A stretch of DNA of 64,000 nucleotides from contig NZ_JACSZW010000010.1 of assembly GCF_014472395.1 (NCBI RefSeq), forward strand, positions 124,001 through 188,000, read 5' to 3'. Position numbers and translations under genes: made by a program. The number at the start of each line of letters is the position of its first letter. The first letter of the stretch is position 1. Origin of the DNA: Pedobacter sp. N36a. GTDB taxonomy: Bacteria > Bacteroidota > Bacteroidia > Sphingobacteriales > Sphingobacteriaceae. The notes under the pieces are model-generated. The model was not told the origin of the DNA and searched no databases. It was given only the letters and a program-made list of their open reading frames with translations. Below, piece by piece: positions 10,167-18,370 of this stretch.

Positions 10167-13100
10167 ATGAGCGACGAAATAGAAAAAAACATAAACGAAG
10201 AGAGCAAACACACCGTAATTCCTATCAATGGACTTTATGAAAATTGGTTCCTGGATTATGCTTCTTATGTGATCCTAGATCGGGCCGTACCACACATTAA
10301 TGACGGTTTGAAGCCAGTTCAGAGACGTATTTTACACTCTTTGAAAGAGATGGACGATGGCCGTTTTAATAAAGCAGCCAATGTGATTGGGAATACGATG
10401 AAGTATCACCCGCATGGGGATGCTTCGATTGGTGATGCCATGGTGCAGATTGGGCAAAAAGACCTGCTGATTGATTGTCAGGGTAACTGGGGTGATCCAA
10501 TTACTGGCGACAGTGCTGCGGCACCTCGTTATATCGAAGCACGTTTATCGAAATTTGCCAATGAAGTTGTTTTTAATGGAGATACTACGGTATGGCAGTT
10601 GAGTTATGACGGTCGTAACAATGAACCCGTTACTTTACCTGTAAAGTTCCCTTTGCTGTTGGCTCAAGGAGCAGAAGGTATTGCGGTTGGTTTGGCAACG
10701 AAGGTAATGCCTCACAATTTTATCGAATTGCTGGAAGCTTCAATAGAAGTTTTAAGAGGTCAGCGCCCAAATATATTGCCAGATTTCTTTACTGGTGGAA
10801 TGGCCGATTTTTCTGCCTATAATGAAGGTATGCGTGGTGGTAAAGTGAGAGTGAGAGCCAAAATCACAGAAAAAGATAAGAAAACCTTAGTCATCACAGA
10901 GATTCCATTCAGCACCACTACCGGTTCTGTAATTGACAGTATTCTCTCTGCAAATGATAAAGGAAAGATCAAAATCAAAAAGATTGAAGACAATACTGCC
11001 GCTCATGTGGAGATTGTGGTACAACTTGCCCCTGGTATCTCACCAGATGTGACGATTGATGCGCTCTATGCTTTTACTTCCTGCGAAGTCTCGATCTCTC
11101 CAAATACCTGTATCATTAAAGGAGATAAACCTCATTTCCTGAGTGTAAACGATATTCTAATTGAGAATACACAAAATACAAAGGCTTTACTGAAACTGGA
11201 ATTAGAAATTAAATTAAACGAACTTCAGGAGAAGATTTTCTTCAGCTCATTGCTGAAAATCTTTATTCAGGAGGGAATGTATAAAAATGCGGAGTATGAG
11301 AACTCCAGTAACTTTGATACAGTAGTAGAGGTATTGAACAGGTTGTTCGAACCTTTTACGCCACAGCTTTACAGGGTGATCCTGCCGGAAGATTTCAAAA
11401 AGCTGATCGATAAACCGATGAGCAGCATCACACGCTTCGATGTGAAGAAAGCGGATGATCAGATGCAGGCCCTGGCGGATGAGATTAAAGTGGTGAAAAA
11501 TCACCTTCGCCATTTAACAGATTATGCCATTGCCTGGTTCCAGCGATTATTGGATAAATACGGCAAAGGAAGAGAAAGAAAAACAGAAATCCGTTTATTC
11601 GATAGGGTAGAAGCTTCCAAAGTGGCTTTGGCCAATGTGAAGCTGTACCTGAACAGAGAAGACGGTTTCATCGGTACCGGTTTACGTAAAGATGAGTTTA
11701 TAGCCGATTGTTCGGATATTGACGAAGTGATCGTATTCAGGGAAGATGGAAAATGCATCATTACCAAGGTAGCTGATAAAACATTTGTGGGCAAAGGAAT
11801 CTTACACGCACAAGTGTTTAAAAAAGGCGACGAGCGGACGATTTACAACCTGATCTATAAAGATGGAGCGAGTGGTATTTCTTACGTGAAACGTTTCGCG
11901 GTAGTCGGCATTACCCGTGATAAAGAATACGACCTGACGAAAGGCAGTAAAGGTTCTAAAGTGCTTTATTTTACGCCTAATCCTAACGGAGAAGCGGAAA
12001 TCGTAACGGTGATGTTGAAACCGCATACGAAATTAAAGAAACTGCAGTTCGACCTGGACTTTGCGGAAATCGCGATCAAAGGACGTGGTTCACAAGGAAA
12101 TATTGTTTCTAAATATCCAATCAAAAAGGTCTTGCTGAAAAGTAAAGGTGTTTCTACCTTATCTGGATTGAAAATCTGGTATGACGAACTTTTGAGAAGG
12201 TTAAACGTTGACGGCAGAGGTAAATACCTCGGCGAGTTTGATGGAGATGATAAAATCCTGCAGGTACATAAAGACGGCTGGTACGAGCTGAGTACTTTTG
12301 ATTTGACCAATCACTTTGATGCGGATTTGATCCTGATTCAAAAGTATGATGCTGAAAAACCATTTACGGTAGTTCAATATGAAGGCAAAGCGAAGAACCA
12401 TTTCGTGAAACGCTTTGTTTTCGAACCGATTGGAGTAGGTAAAAAACTCAGTCTGATCTCCGAAGAAAATGGCTCCAAGTTCCTCTACTTGACCAGTAAT
12501 CCTGAGGCGATATTGAAGGTGGATGTGTTAAAAGGTAAAACGCAGACACCAGAGACCTTGGAAATCCTGCTTTCTGAATTTATTGACCTGAAAGGGATTC
12601 GTGCAAATGGAAATCGTTTAACTCAGCATGACGTTCAGCACATCGAGATCTTCAACCATGAAGAAGAAGAATTAGAAGAACTAGGAAAAGCGGATACCAG
12701 TACAGAAGAGGATTCGGAGGAAGAGACGGAAGATGCAGCATCAGCGAATGAAAAAGCAGCTGTGGAAAACAGCGGAGAAAATGATGACGAAACTGAAGAT
12801 GGTGAAACAGATGCTGACGATCAGGATGGTGATGATGATCCAGCACCACCTAGCCCGGAAATTCCAGTGCAGGCTGAGGAAATTGCAGCAGCACCCGAAA
12901 AGGCAGCTGAAAACGAACCTGTGGTAGAAAACATACCAGCAGCAGCTCCAATAAAAGAAACAAAGCCGAAAACTAAGAAGCTGGCATTGGAAGAAAATGC
13001 CTCAGTAGCACCTTTTGTGGAGAAACTGTTGGTAAAAGAAGATATTCCACATTCAAATGTGGATAACTCTGTGGATAAGGCTGTGGAGAATAAAGAAAAG

Positions 13101-13331
13101 CCAGTGTTAAAAAAGCCTTTTAATGTCCCTGCAAAAGAGGCTGTTAAGCCTGCTGCTGCGGATGTGGAGAAACCGAAGCAGGCAATTGTACCGCCAGCTG
13201 AGGAGGAATCAGCAGCTGCTCAGGCAAACACAGCAGTAGCACCGGCAGAAACAGAAAAGCCTAAGAAAGCATGGAATGCTAAGAAAGTTCCTTTAGAGAT
13301 CACGAATAGAGATCAGTTGGATTTGTTTTAA
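10167..13331 (+). CDS. parC: DNA topoisomerase IV / gyrase-type subunit A with long acidic C-terminal tail
   Basis: 1054 residues. The breakage-reunion domain starts with the typical YASYVILDRA..DGLKPVQRRIL segment, and the catalytic Tyr is Tyr122 in PRYIEARL. The quinolone-determining stretch reads HPHGDASIGDAMV, with Ala86 at the position of E. coli GyrA Ser83 and Asp90 at that of Asp87. A beta-pinwheel-like C-terminal domain follows to about residue 840. The last ~200 residues are low-complexity Glu/Asp/Ala/Pro/Lys and probably disordered. I chose Met at 10167; a start at 10104 would overlap cdd and add an unrelated leader. The partner is the ParE fragment at the window start. A strong terminator follows. 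Confidence 0.9.
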   Translation: MSDEIEKNINEESKHTVIPINGLYENWFLDYASYVILDRAVPHINDGLKPVQRRILHSLKEMDDGRFNKAANVIGNTMKYHPHGDASIGDAMVQIGQKDLLIDCQGNWGDPITGDSAAAPRYIEARLSKFANEVVFNGDTTVWQLSYDGRNNEPVTLPVKFPLLLAQGAEGIAVGLATKVMPHNFIELLEASIEVLRGQRPNILPDFFTGGMADFSAYNEGMRGGKVRVRAKITEKDKKTLVITEIPFSTTTGSVIDSILSANDKGKIKIKKIEDNTAAHVEIVVQLAPGISPDVTIDALYAFTSCEVSISPNTCIIKGDKPHFLSVNDILIENTQNTKALLKLELEIKLNELQEKIFFSSLLKIFIQEGMYKNAEYENSSNFDTVVEVLNRLFEPFTPQLYRVILPEDFKKLIDKPMSSITRFDVKKADDQMQALADEIKVVKNHLRHLTDYAIAWFQRLLDKYGKGRERKTEIRLFDRVEASKVALANVKLYLNREDGFIGTGLRKDEFIADCSDIDEVIVFREDGKCIITKVADKTFVGKGILHAQVFKKGDERTIYNLIYKDGASGISYVKRFAVVGITRDKEYDLTKGSKGSKVLYFTPNPNGEAEIVTVMLKPHTKLKKLQFDLDFAEIAIKGRGSQGNIVSKYPIKKVLLKSKGVSTLSGLKIWYDELLRRLNVDGRGKYLGEFDGDDKILQVHKDGWYELSTFDLTNHFDADLILIQKYDAEKPFTVVQYEGKAKNHFVKRFVFEPIGVGKKLSLISEENGSKFLYLTSNPEAILKVDVLKGKTQTPETLEILLSEFIDLKGIRANGNRLTQHDVQHIEIFNHEEEELEELGKADTSTEEDSEEETEDAASANEKAAVENSGENDDETEDGETDADDQDGDDDPAPPSPEIPVQAEEIAAAPEKAAENEPVVENIPAAAPIKETKPKTKKLALEENASVAPFVEKLLVKEDIPHSNVDNSVDKAVENKEKPVLKKPFNVPAKEAVKPAAADVEKPKQAIVPPAEEESAAAQANTAVAPAETEKPKKAWNAKKVPLEITNRDQLDLF

Positions 13332-13375
13332 ATCCTTTTGAGCGATCAGGACTGATCAAAAATCATAAATAAAAT

Positions 13376-13414
13376 GAGCCCATAAAGTTGTATACTTTAT
13401 GGGCTCCTCTTTTT
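13376..13414. terminator. Intrinsic terminator after parC
   Basis: Perfect 13-bp inverted repeat, arms 13376-13388 and 13394-13406, 5-nt loop, followed by a T-rich run to 13414. A-rich DNA precedes the left arm, so it can also serve the convergent M1 peptidase gene. Confidence 0.85.
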
Positions 13415-13433
13415 ATAGGTGATACGCTATGCT

Positions 13434-15761
13434 TTATTTTTGTTGGGCTTGCTGCATCGGGTTGCCTCCTGTTGAACTGCCTCTAGGAGCTTGCTGCTGT
13501 TTGAACAGCTCAAACCTGGATGGCTGCGCTTTTCTTGGCCAGGAGTTATTATTCTCGTCTATATCGGCCGTTTCACGGTAAGGGTCAAGCTGAACCGAGA
13601 TCACGTCCTTGTCTTTTGCAAAAACCTTAGTCACCTGGTTTTCATTCTTTCTCCAGATATACGCAGGAATCCGGTCAATCTCCTTGCTGCCATCTTTAAA
13701 AGTCCATTCAATGATAATCGGCATCACTAGTCCGCCTTCATTTGAAAATGATAATTCATAAAAGTTCTTTTTGCTTTCGTACAGTTTTTGCTCTTCTGCA
13801 GATAGTGAACCGTAGTATTTTTGGAATTGCTCATCTGCGGTTTTGCTGACTTCAAAACGGTCAAATTTGTTGTAAAAATCCATTAAGCTGGTGTCCTGTT
13901 CTACTGCGAATTTTATACCTTCTTTTCTGTTTCGGCCTCTGCTGATGTTGTCATTATTTTTTTCATAAGACTTTTGATCTTCTTTATTTTCTAAAGACTG
14001 TTTTTTGCTGTCCATTCGGTAATAGCGGACCTCATTTAAGGCAATATCAACTGGATCTGTTCCAAAAAACCAGCCTCTCCAGAACCAATCCAGATCTACT
14101 GCCGAAGCATCTTCCATCGTGCGGAACAAATCAGCCGGTGTAGGGTGTTTAAAAGCCCATCTTTTCGCGTATTCTTTAAAGGCATAGTCGAACAGCTCTC
14201 TGCCCATCACTGTCTCTCTAAGGATATTTAATGCGGTTGCCGGTTTTGCATAGGCATTAGGCCCAAAGTTGATGATGTTTTCAGAATTGGTCATGATTGG
14301 CTCCAGCTGATCTTTAGGCATTTTCATATAATCGACGATTTTATGTGCCGGACCACGCTGCGATGGATAATTGTTGTCCCATTCCTGTTCCGCCAGATAC
14401 TGGCAAAAAGTATTTAATCCTTCATCCATCCATGACCATTGGCGCTCGTCTGAATTTACAATCATTGGAAAAAAATTATGCCCAACTTCATGGATAATCA
14501 CCCCGATCATCCCATATTTCGTTGATTCTGTATAGGTGCCATCTTTTTCCGCGCGACCGTGATTGAAGCAGATCATCGGGTATTCCATGCCGTTAGCCGC
14601 CTCCACAGAAATCGCTACGGGATAAGGATAGGGGATGGTATGTTTCGAGTATACTTTCAGCGTATGGTCAATTACTTTAGTCGAGTATTTGCTGTAAAGC
14701 GGATAAGCTTCCGGGCCATAATACGACATAGACATGATTTTTTTACCATTGATGGTGGTAGCCATTGCATCCCAGATTAACCTACGGGAAGATACCCAGG
14801 CAAAATCCCTAACGTTTTCTGCCAGGTAAGTCCATGTCTTTGTATTGGTTGCTTTTTTAGCTAAAGCAGATTTTGCCTCTTTCAGGTCTACAATTTCTAC
14901 AGGAGATTTTGCAGTTTGAGCAGCATTCCATCGCTTTAAACTGCTGCTGCTAAGTACTTGTGCGTAATTCTGACATTCGCCTGTGGCACCCACCACATGG
15001 TCGGCAGGAACAGTCATGTTTACTTTATAGTTTCCAAATACCAATGCAAATTCTCCTCTTCCTTCGAATTGTTTGTTTTGCCAGCCCTGGTAATCGGAAT
15101 AAACCGCCATTCTTGGGAACCATTGGGTGATGGTGAAAAGGTAATTGTCGTCTTCCGGGAAGTATTCATAACCACCTCTGCCATGAACAGTCATCCGGTT
15201 GGAAATGTTATAAGTCCAGGAAATCTTTAGTTTGTATTTTCCTTTAGGCTGAAGCACAGTTGGAAGGTCAATCCTCATCATGGTATTGTTGATGGTATAA
15301 GGAAGTTTGGTTCCTTTTTCATCGGTCACACTGATAATTTTTACCCCCAATTCATTAGGACTGTTGATGATGCCTGCCAGGTCCTCGAAATTCATTTGAT
15401 TGCTGATCTTGCTGGTTTCCGTCAGCTTGTTATCACTGGTAGATTTATGTTCATTTTCATCCAGCTGCACCCATAAATAGCTGAGCGGATCAGGGGAATT
15501 GTTGTAATAAGTAATAGATTCTGAACCTTTCAGGCGTAGGTTTTTTTCATCCAGTTCTGCATTGATTTCATAATCGGCACGTTGCTGCCAATAAGCTGGT
15601 CCGGGAGCTCCGGAAGCGGAACGGTAAGAATTTGGATCAGAAATGATCGTTCCTAGCTGCTCAAACTTGTTGCCGTGATTGGATCCCGGATTGTTCAAAT
15701 ATTGTGCATTGCTGTTGAAACCGATAACGAGTAAAGCAAGCAGGAGTAAATTTCTTTTCAT
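13434..15761 (-). CDS. M1-family zinc metallopeptidase (aminopeptidase-like), exported
   Basis: 775 residues with a Sec signal peptide (MKRNLLLLALLVIGFNSNAQ, cleavage after Gln20 or nearby). It belongs to the gluzincin M1 family: zinc motif HEVGH at residues 424-428, third ligand Glu447 in the DEGLN motif, and an exopeptidase-type GMEYP motif at 391-395 in place of GAMEN. The C-terminus (from about 745) is Gln/Ser/Gly-rich and looks disordered. It probably trims peptides in the periplasm. Genes 15824-16408 (HupE-like) and 16479-16955 (DUF6702) lie next to it; the HupE gene is upstream in the same direction with a 62-base gap. Confidence 0.9.
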   Translation of the reverse strand: MKRNLLLLALLVIGFNSNAQYLNNPGSNHGNKFEQLGTIISDPNSYRSASGAPGPAYWQQRADYEINAELDEKNLRLKGSESITYYNNSPDPLSYLWVQLDENEHKSTSDNKLTETSKISNQMNFEDLAGIINSPNELGVKIISVTDEKGTKLPYTINNTMMRIDLPTVLQPKGKYKLKISWTYNISNRMTVHGRGGYEYFPEDDNYLFTITQWFPRMAVYSDYQGWQNKQFEGRGEFALVFGNYKVNMTVPADHVVGATGECQNYAQVLSSSSLKRWNAAQTAKSPVEIVDLKEAKSALAKKATNTKTWTYLAENVRDFAWVSSRRLIWDAMATTINGKKIMSMSYYGPEAYPLYSKYSTKVIDHTLKVYSKHTIPYPYPVAISVEAANGMEYPMICFNHGRAEKDGTYTESTKYGMIGVIIHEVGHNFFPMIVNSDERQWSWMDEGLNTFCQYLAEQEWDNNYPSQRGPAHKIVDYMKMPKDQLEPIMTNSENIINFGPNAYAKPATALNILRETVMGRELFDYAFKEYAKRWAFKHPTPADLFRTMEDASAVDLDWFWRGWFFGTDPVDIALNEVRYYRMDSKKQSLENKEDQKSYEKNNDNISRGRNRKEGIKFAVEQDTSLMDFYNKFDRFEVSKTADEQFQKYYGSLSAEEQKLYESKKNFYELSFSNEGGLVMPIIIEWTFKDGSKEIDRIPAYIWRKNENQVTKVFAKDKDVISVQLDPYRETADIDENNNSWPRKAQPSRFELFKQQQAPRGSSTGGNPMQQAQQK

Positions 15762-15823
15762 TAGTTATTCTTGAGGTGGTGGTTTGGTTAAAATTGGTGC
15801 TGTGATATATTATTCTTCCCGAT

Positions 15824-16408
15824 TTAAAAGGCAGCGGAAAAGCGTTCTGCAGCCATGATAAAGGAGATACCAAATATAGCAGATGAAACAAAGAAAGTCC
15901 AATCCCAGCGTTTAATTTTGAATACGCCAATGAGGATCGCGGAAAATAGAAGAATTCCGATGACAATGATTACCTGACCAAATTCCAATCCAAGATTAAA
16001 AGCCAAAAGCTCAGGGACAATGTTGCTGCTTTTCCCAAGCAAACTTTTCAGGTAATTGGAGAAGCCTAGTCCATGGATGAGGCCGAAAAATAAAGCCAGC
16101 AAGTATTTGAAATTTGTTCCTCCTTTTTTGGGTCTTTTGTTTAAAATATTGCCTGCCGCAGTAATCAGAATGGTTACAGGAATAAGGAATTCAATCAATG
16201 GAGTGTGTAAACTGACGACTTTAAAAACGCTTAAAGCGAGGGTAATGCTGTGGCCAATGGTAAAAGCGGTTACTAAAATTAGGACTTTCTTCCAGTCGCT
16301 GAGGGCGTAGGTGACGCAAAGTACCACCACAAAAAGGATATGGTCGTATCCTTGCCAGTCTAAAATGTGTTGCCAGCCTAACTGGAAATAAAGCCAAAAA
16401 TCTTGCAT
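15824..16408 (-). CDS. HupE/UreJ-family membrane protein
   Basis: A 194-residue integral membrane protein with about six hydrophobic segments. The N-terminal HILDWQGYDHILF and the internal GLIHGLGFSNYL are the His-bearing signatures of the HupE/UreJ family, some members of which are linked to nickel or other metal uptake; no hydrogenase or urease gene lies nearby. I chose Met at 16408 because it starts directly before the conserved N-terminus; an upstream Met at 16447 adds 13 polar residues inside the divergent promoter region. Substrate unknown. Confidence 0.8.
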   Translation of the reverse strand: MQDFWLYFQLGWQHILDWQGYDHILFVVVLCVTYALSDWKKVLILVTAFTIGHSITLALSVFKVVSLHTPLIEFLIPVTILITAAGNILNKRPKKGGTNFKYLLALFFGLIHGLGFSNYLKSLLGKSSNIVPELLAFNLGLEFGQVIIVIGILLFSAILIGVFKIKRWDWTFFVSSAIFGISFIMAAERFSAAF

Positions 16409-16478
16409 TGTGAATTGAATTCGTAATTTCGAATTAATTATACACACATTTTTTTAATTTCAGGGCATCCAGAGGGCT

Positions 16479-16955
16479 ATGTTGAATATTCTATTGATTT
16501 ATCTGTTACCTATTTTTCATCCGTTTTACGTAAGTGTAACGGAGATTACACAGGATCCCAAATCAAAAGTGCTGCAAATCAGTGTACGTGTGTTCTTTGA
16601 CGACTTTGAAAAAGCGCTGGATCATCAGTATAAAGAGAAGGTAAATATTTTGAAGCCCACAGATCGTAAAAAAGTGGATTTACTTCTGGCCGATTATATC
16701 AGGAAGCACCTGCAGATTAAAGTCAATCAGCAAACTTTGAGTTTTAAGTACCTGGGTTATGAGATCGAAGAAGATGCCGCCTGGTGTTATTTTGAAAGTC
16801 CTGCCATTCCAACCATTAAAAACATCGAGGTTAAAAATGATCTGCTCTTTGCTGAGCATGAATCCCAGTCTAACATGATCCATGTTACCGTAAACGGAAA
16901 AAGAAAAAGTACCAAACTAGACAATCCTAAAAACTTAGCCAGCTTAATGTTTTAA
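16479..16955 (+). CDS. DUF6702-family protein
   Basis: 158 residues. A hydrophobic N-terminus (residues 1-18, likely signal peptide) is followed by HPFYVSVTEI, the conserved opening of the DUF6702 family. The rest is a small mixed alpha/beta domain with conserved FFDDFEKAL and YLGYEIEED segments. The family occurs in Bacteroidota near M1 peptidase and HupE-like genes, as here; its function is unknown. It is divergent from the HupE-like gene with a 70-base gap that contains a short inverted repeat (16418-16435). A terminator follows at 17067-17099. Confidence 0.75.
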   Translation: MLNILLIYLLPIFHPFYVSVTEITQDPKSKVLQISVRVFFDDFEKALDHQYKEKVNILKPTDRKKVDLLLADYIRKHLQIKVNQQTLSFKYLGYEIEEDAAWCYFESPAIPTIKNIEVKNDLLFAEHESQSNMIHVTVNGKRKSTKLDNPKNLASLMF

Positions 16956-17066
16956 TGAACTGCTCATATCTTGTTTTTTCTTTTTCTTAAAGAATATACA
17001 TTTCTTAAAATAGGTATTTTCTTAATCTTTTTGATCTTGAGCTGGTCGAAATTAAATGCCTGGCAT

Positions 17067-17099
17067 AAAAAAAGGAGATCCATTGGATCTCCTTTTTTT
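17067..17099. terminator. Bidirectional intrinsic terminator
   Basis: 15-bp inverted repeat (17067-17081 / 17085-17099) with a 3-nt loop; the outer seven pairs are A-T, so a U-tract is present in both directions. It lies between the convergent DUF6702 and lipoprotein genes. Confidence 0.85.
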
Positions 17100-17121
17100 A
17101 TATGAGTATAGCACAGTGCTA

Positions 17122-18174
17122 TTATTGGTATTGTATGTAAAGCGGCACTGGTTTAAGTTTCAATAACTCTTCAGGAGTCATTAATCTGTTCGGTGCTTTT
17201 TTCAAGTCATTTTTATAGAACAATTTAAATCCGGTAAACTGAACTGGTTCAGGGAAGATAAAGTGGCGGTAAGTTCCGATTTTAAGATCTGGTTCACCCC
17301 ATCCATCCATGTGCATCACGATTTGAACTTCCGGACGAAGTTTAATGTTTTTATAGTTCGTCACCATTTTACGGGTGAAGCGGTGAACCACAAATACTTT
17401 AGGAGGAAGGTTGTATTTTTTTACCAGATTAGCCAGGTATTCTGACACATAGTTAATGTCTGCAGCATCATAAGTGCCAATTTTCTTTCCTGGTTTGCTG
17501 CCATCTTTCATGGAGAATTCCGGATCAATACCTAAATGTACCTGAGGCATCTGCAGGTATTTTTCTAATCTTGGCAATTCTTTCTGAATGCTGCTTAAGC
17601 CTACCTGAATATCTAAAAATACAATTGCATTCTGCATTTTAGCAATGGCCAGAACGGAGTCGATCTGTTTATCACCCATACGGTTGATGTACATTCCGTC
17701 TTTTCCTGGTGTACCACTTGCTACAGAAGCAATGTAATGCACACCTGGCTGTACCGGCGTACTTGGATCTGCCTTTTCCCAGTGTTTTACTTCCTTATTT
17801 AAGCGGCTCCACATTTCTTTAGGGGCATACTCACCTAAAGCACCCATTTTTTTAGAGTGTAAGTTTCCGTAATAAACCACAATACGTTTAAATGGCAGGA
17901 TGGCACCAGCTAATGGATACGGGCCTTTTTTTAGTCCCCAGTTTCCTGTAGTATCGCCATTGGCCATTTTACGGATCAGGGCATTATATTTTGCAGTGTC
18001 TACCGGTTCACGTACTGAGCCTATTTCAGGCTCTGGGGTAGCTACGGTATCTCCATTGGCAGTAACCGTCTTCGTCTTATCGTTCGTTTTTTTTGCGTCA
18101 GAAGTGCAGCTGATGAATACACCTAGCGATGCCATTCCTATCAAAACTCTTCCTGCTAACTGAGGTATTTTCAT
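17122..18174 (-). CDS. Unrecognised lipoprotein, probably an alpha/beta-barrel-like extracytoplasmic protein
   Basis: 350 residues. The N-terminus is a lipoprotein signal ending in FISC (Cys at residue 23), followed by a polar Lys/Thr/Asp linker to about residue 60. The mature domain shows alternating hydrophobic strands and helices (RIVVYYGNL, HYIASVASG, NAIVFLDIQVG, VHLGIDPEFSM, KVFVVHRFT, VQIVMHMDGWG), which suggests a TIM-barrel fold with acidic residues at strand ends, as in glycoside hydrolases. I do not recognise the family and assign no activity. It is monocistronic: convergent with DUF6702 and divergent from the heme-uptake operon, from which it is separated by 196 bases that hold the Fur-like boxes. 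Confidence 0.7.
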   Translation of the reverse strand: MKIPQLAGRVLIGMASLGVFISCTSDAKKTNDKTKTVTANGDTVATPEPEIGSVREPVDTAKYNALIRKMANGDTTGNWGLKKGPYPLAGAILPFKRIVVYYGNLHSKKMGALGEYAPKEMWSRLNKEVKHWEKADPSTPVQPGVHYIASVASGTPGKDGMYINRMGDKQIDSVLAIAKMQNAIVFLDIQVGLSSIQKELPRLEKYLQMPQVHLGIDPEFSMKDGSKPGKKIGTYDAADINYVSEYLANLVKKYNLPPKVFVVHRFTRKMVTNYKNIKLRPEVQIVMHMDGWGEPDLKIGTYRHFIFPEPVQFTGFKLFYKNDLKKAPNRLMTPEELLKLKPVPLYIQYQ

Positions 18175-18278
18175 ATAAAGGTAATTGTTTTTTAAAGATA
18201 AATATTGTTACAAGTATAACACTCTTTAAAGTAATAAAAAAGCAGTTTAGTAAAGCAAGGTCCTATTATTTCTAATGT

Positions 18279-18362
18279 TTATTAGAATTATTCTAAATAA
18301 TATTTGGAATAATTCTAAATAAGTCCTTATACTTGCAGTGCTATTTAAAATCATTCTAAATA
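18279..18362. promoter_or_regulatory. Three Fur-like 21-bp operators upstream of the heme-uptake operon
   Basis: Three palindromes centred at 18289, 18311 and 18352. Each has the identical right half-site ATTCTAAATA (18290-18299, 18312-18321, 18353-18362) and an imperfect left half. The core of box 1, TTAGAATTATTCTAA, is a perfect 7-1-7 repeat, the geometry of Fur/PerR-family operators. Boxes 2 and 3 match in 9 of 10 arm pairs (box 2 counting one G-T pair). Centre spacings are 22 and 41 bp, close to two and four helical turns. A further inverted repeat TTCTAAT..ATTAGAA lies at 18270-18287. The set overlaps the candidate promoter and ends nine bases before the receptor start codon. Binding by a Fur-family protein is inference. 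Confidence 0.7.
18303..18335 (+). promoter_or_regulatory. Candidate promoter of the heme-uptake operon
   Basis: TTTG at 18303-18306, 21 bases, then TATACTTG at 18328-18335, one mismatch from the Bacteroidota TAnnTTTG element. Operator box 2 covers the upstream element and box 3 lies just downstream of the expected start point, as expected for repression. Confidence 0.4.
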
Positions 18363-18370
18363 ATTAAACA

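Noticed and set aside
12652..12927. His/Pro- and Gln/Lys-rich open frames opposite and alongside the parC tail
   Set aside because: They arise from the repetitive GAA/GAT/GCA codons of the acidic tail read in other frames.
16418..16435. AATTCG / CGAATT inverted repeat in the HupE-DUF6702 divergent promoter gap
   Set aside because: Only six pairs around a 6-nt loop in AT-rich DNA; no second copy nearby, so not strong enough to call an operator.
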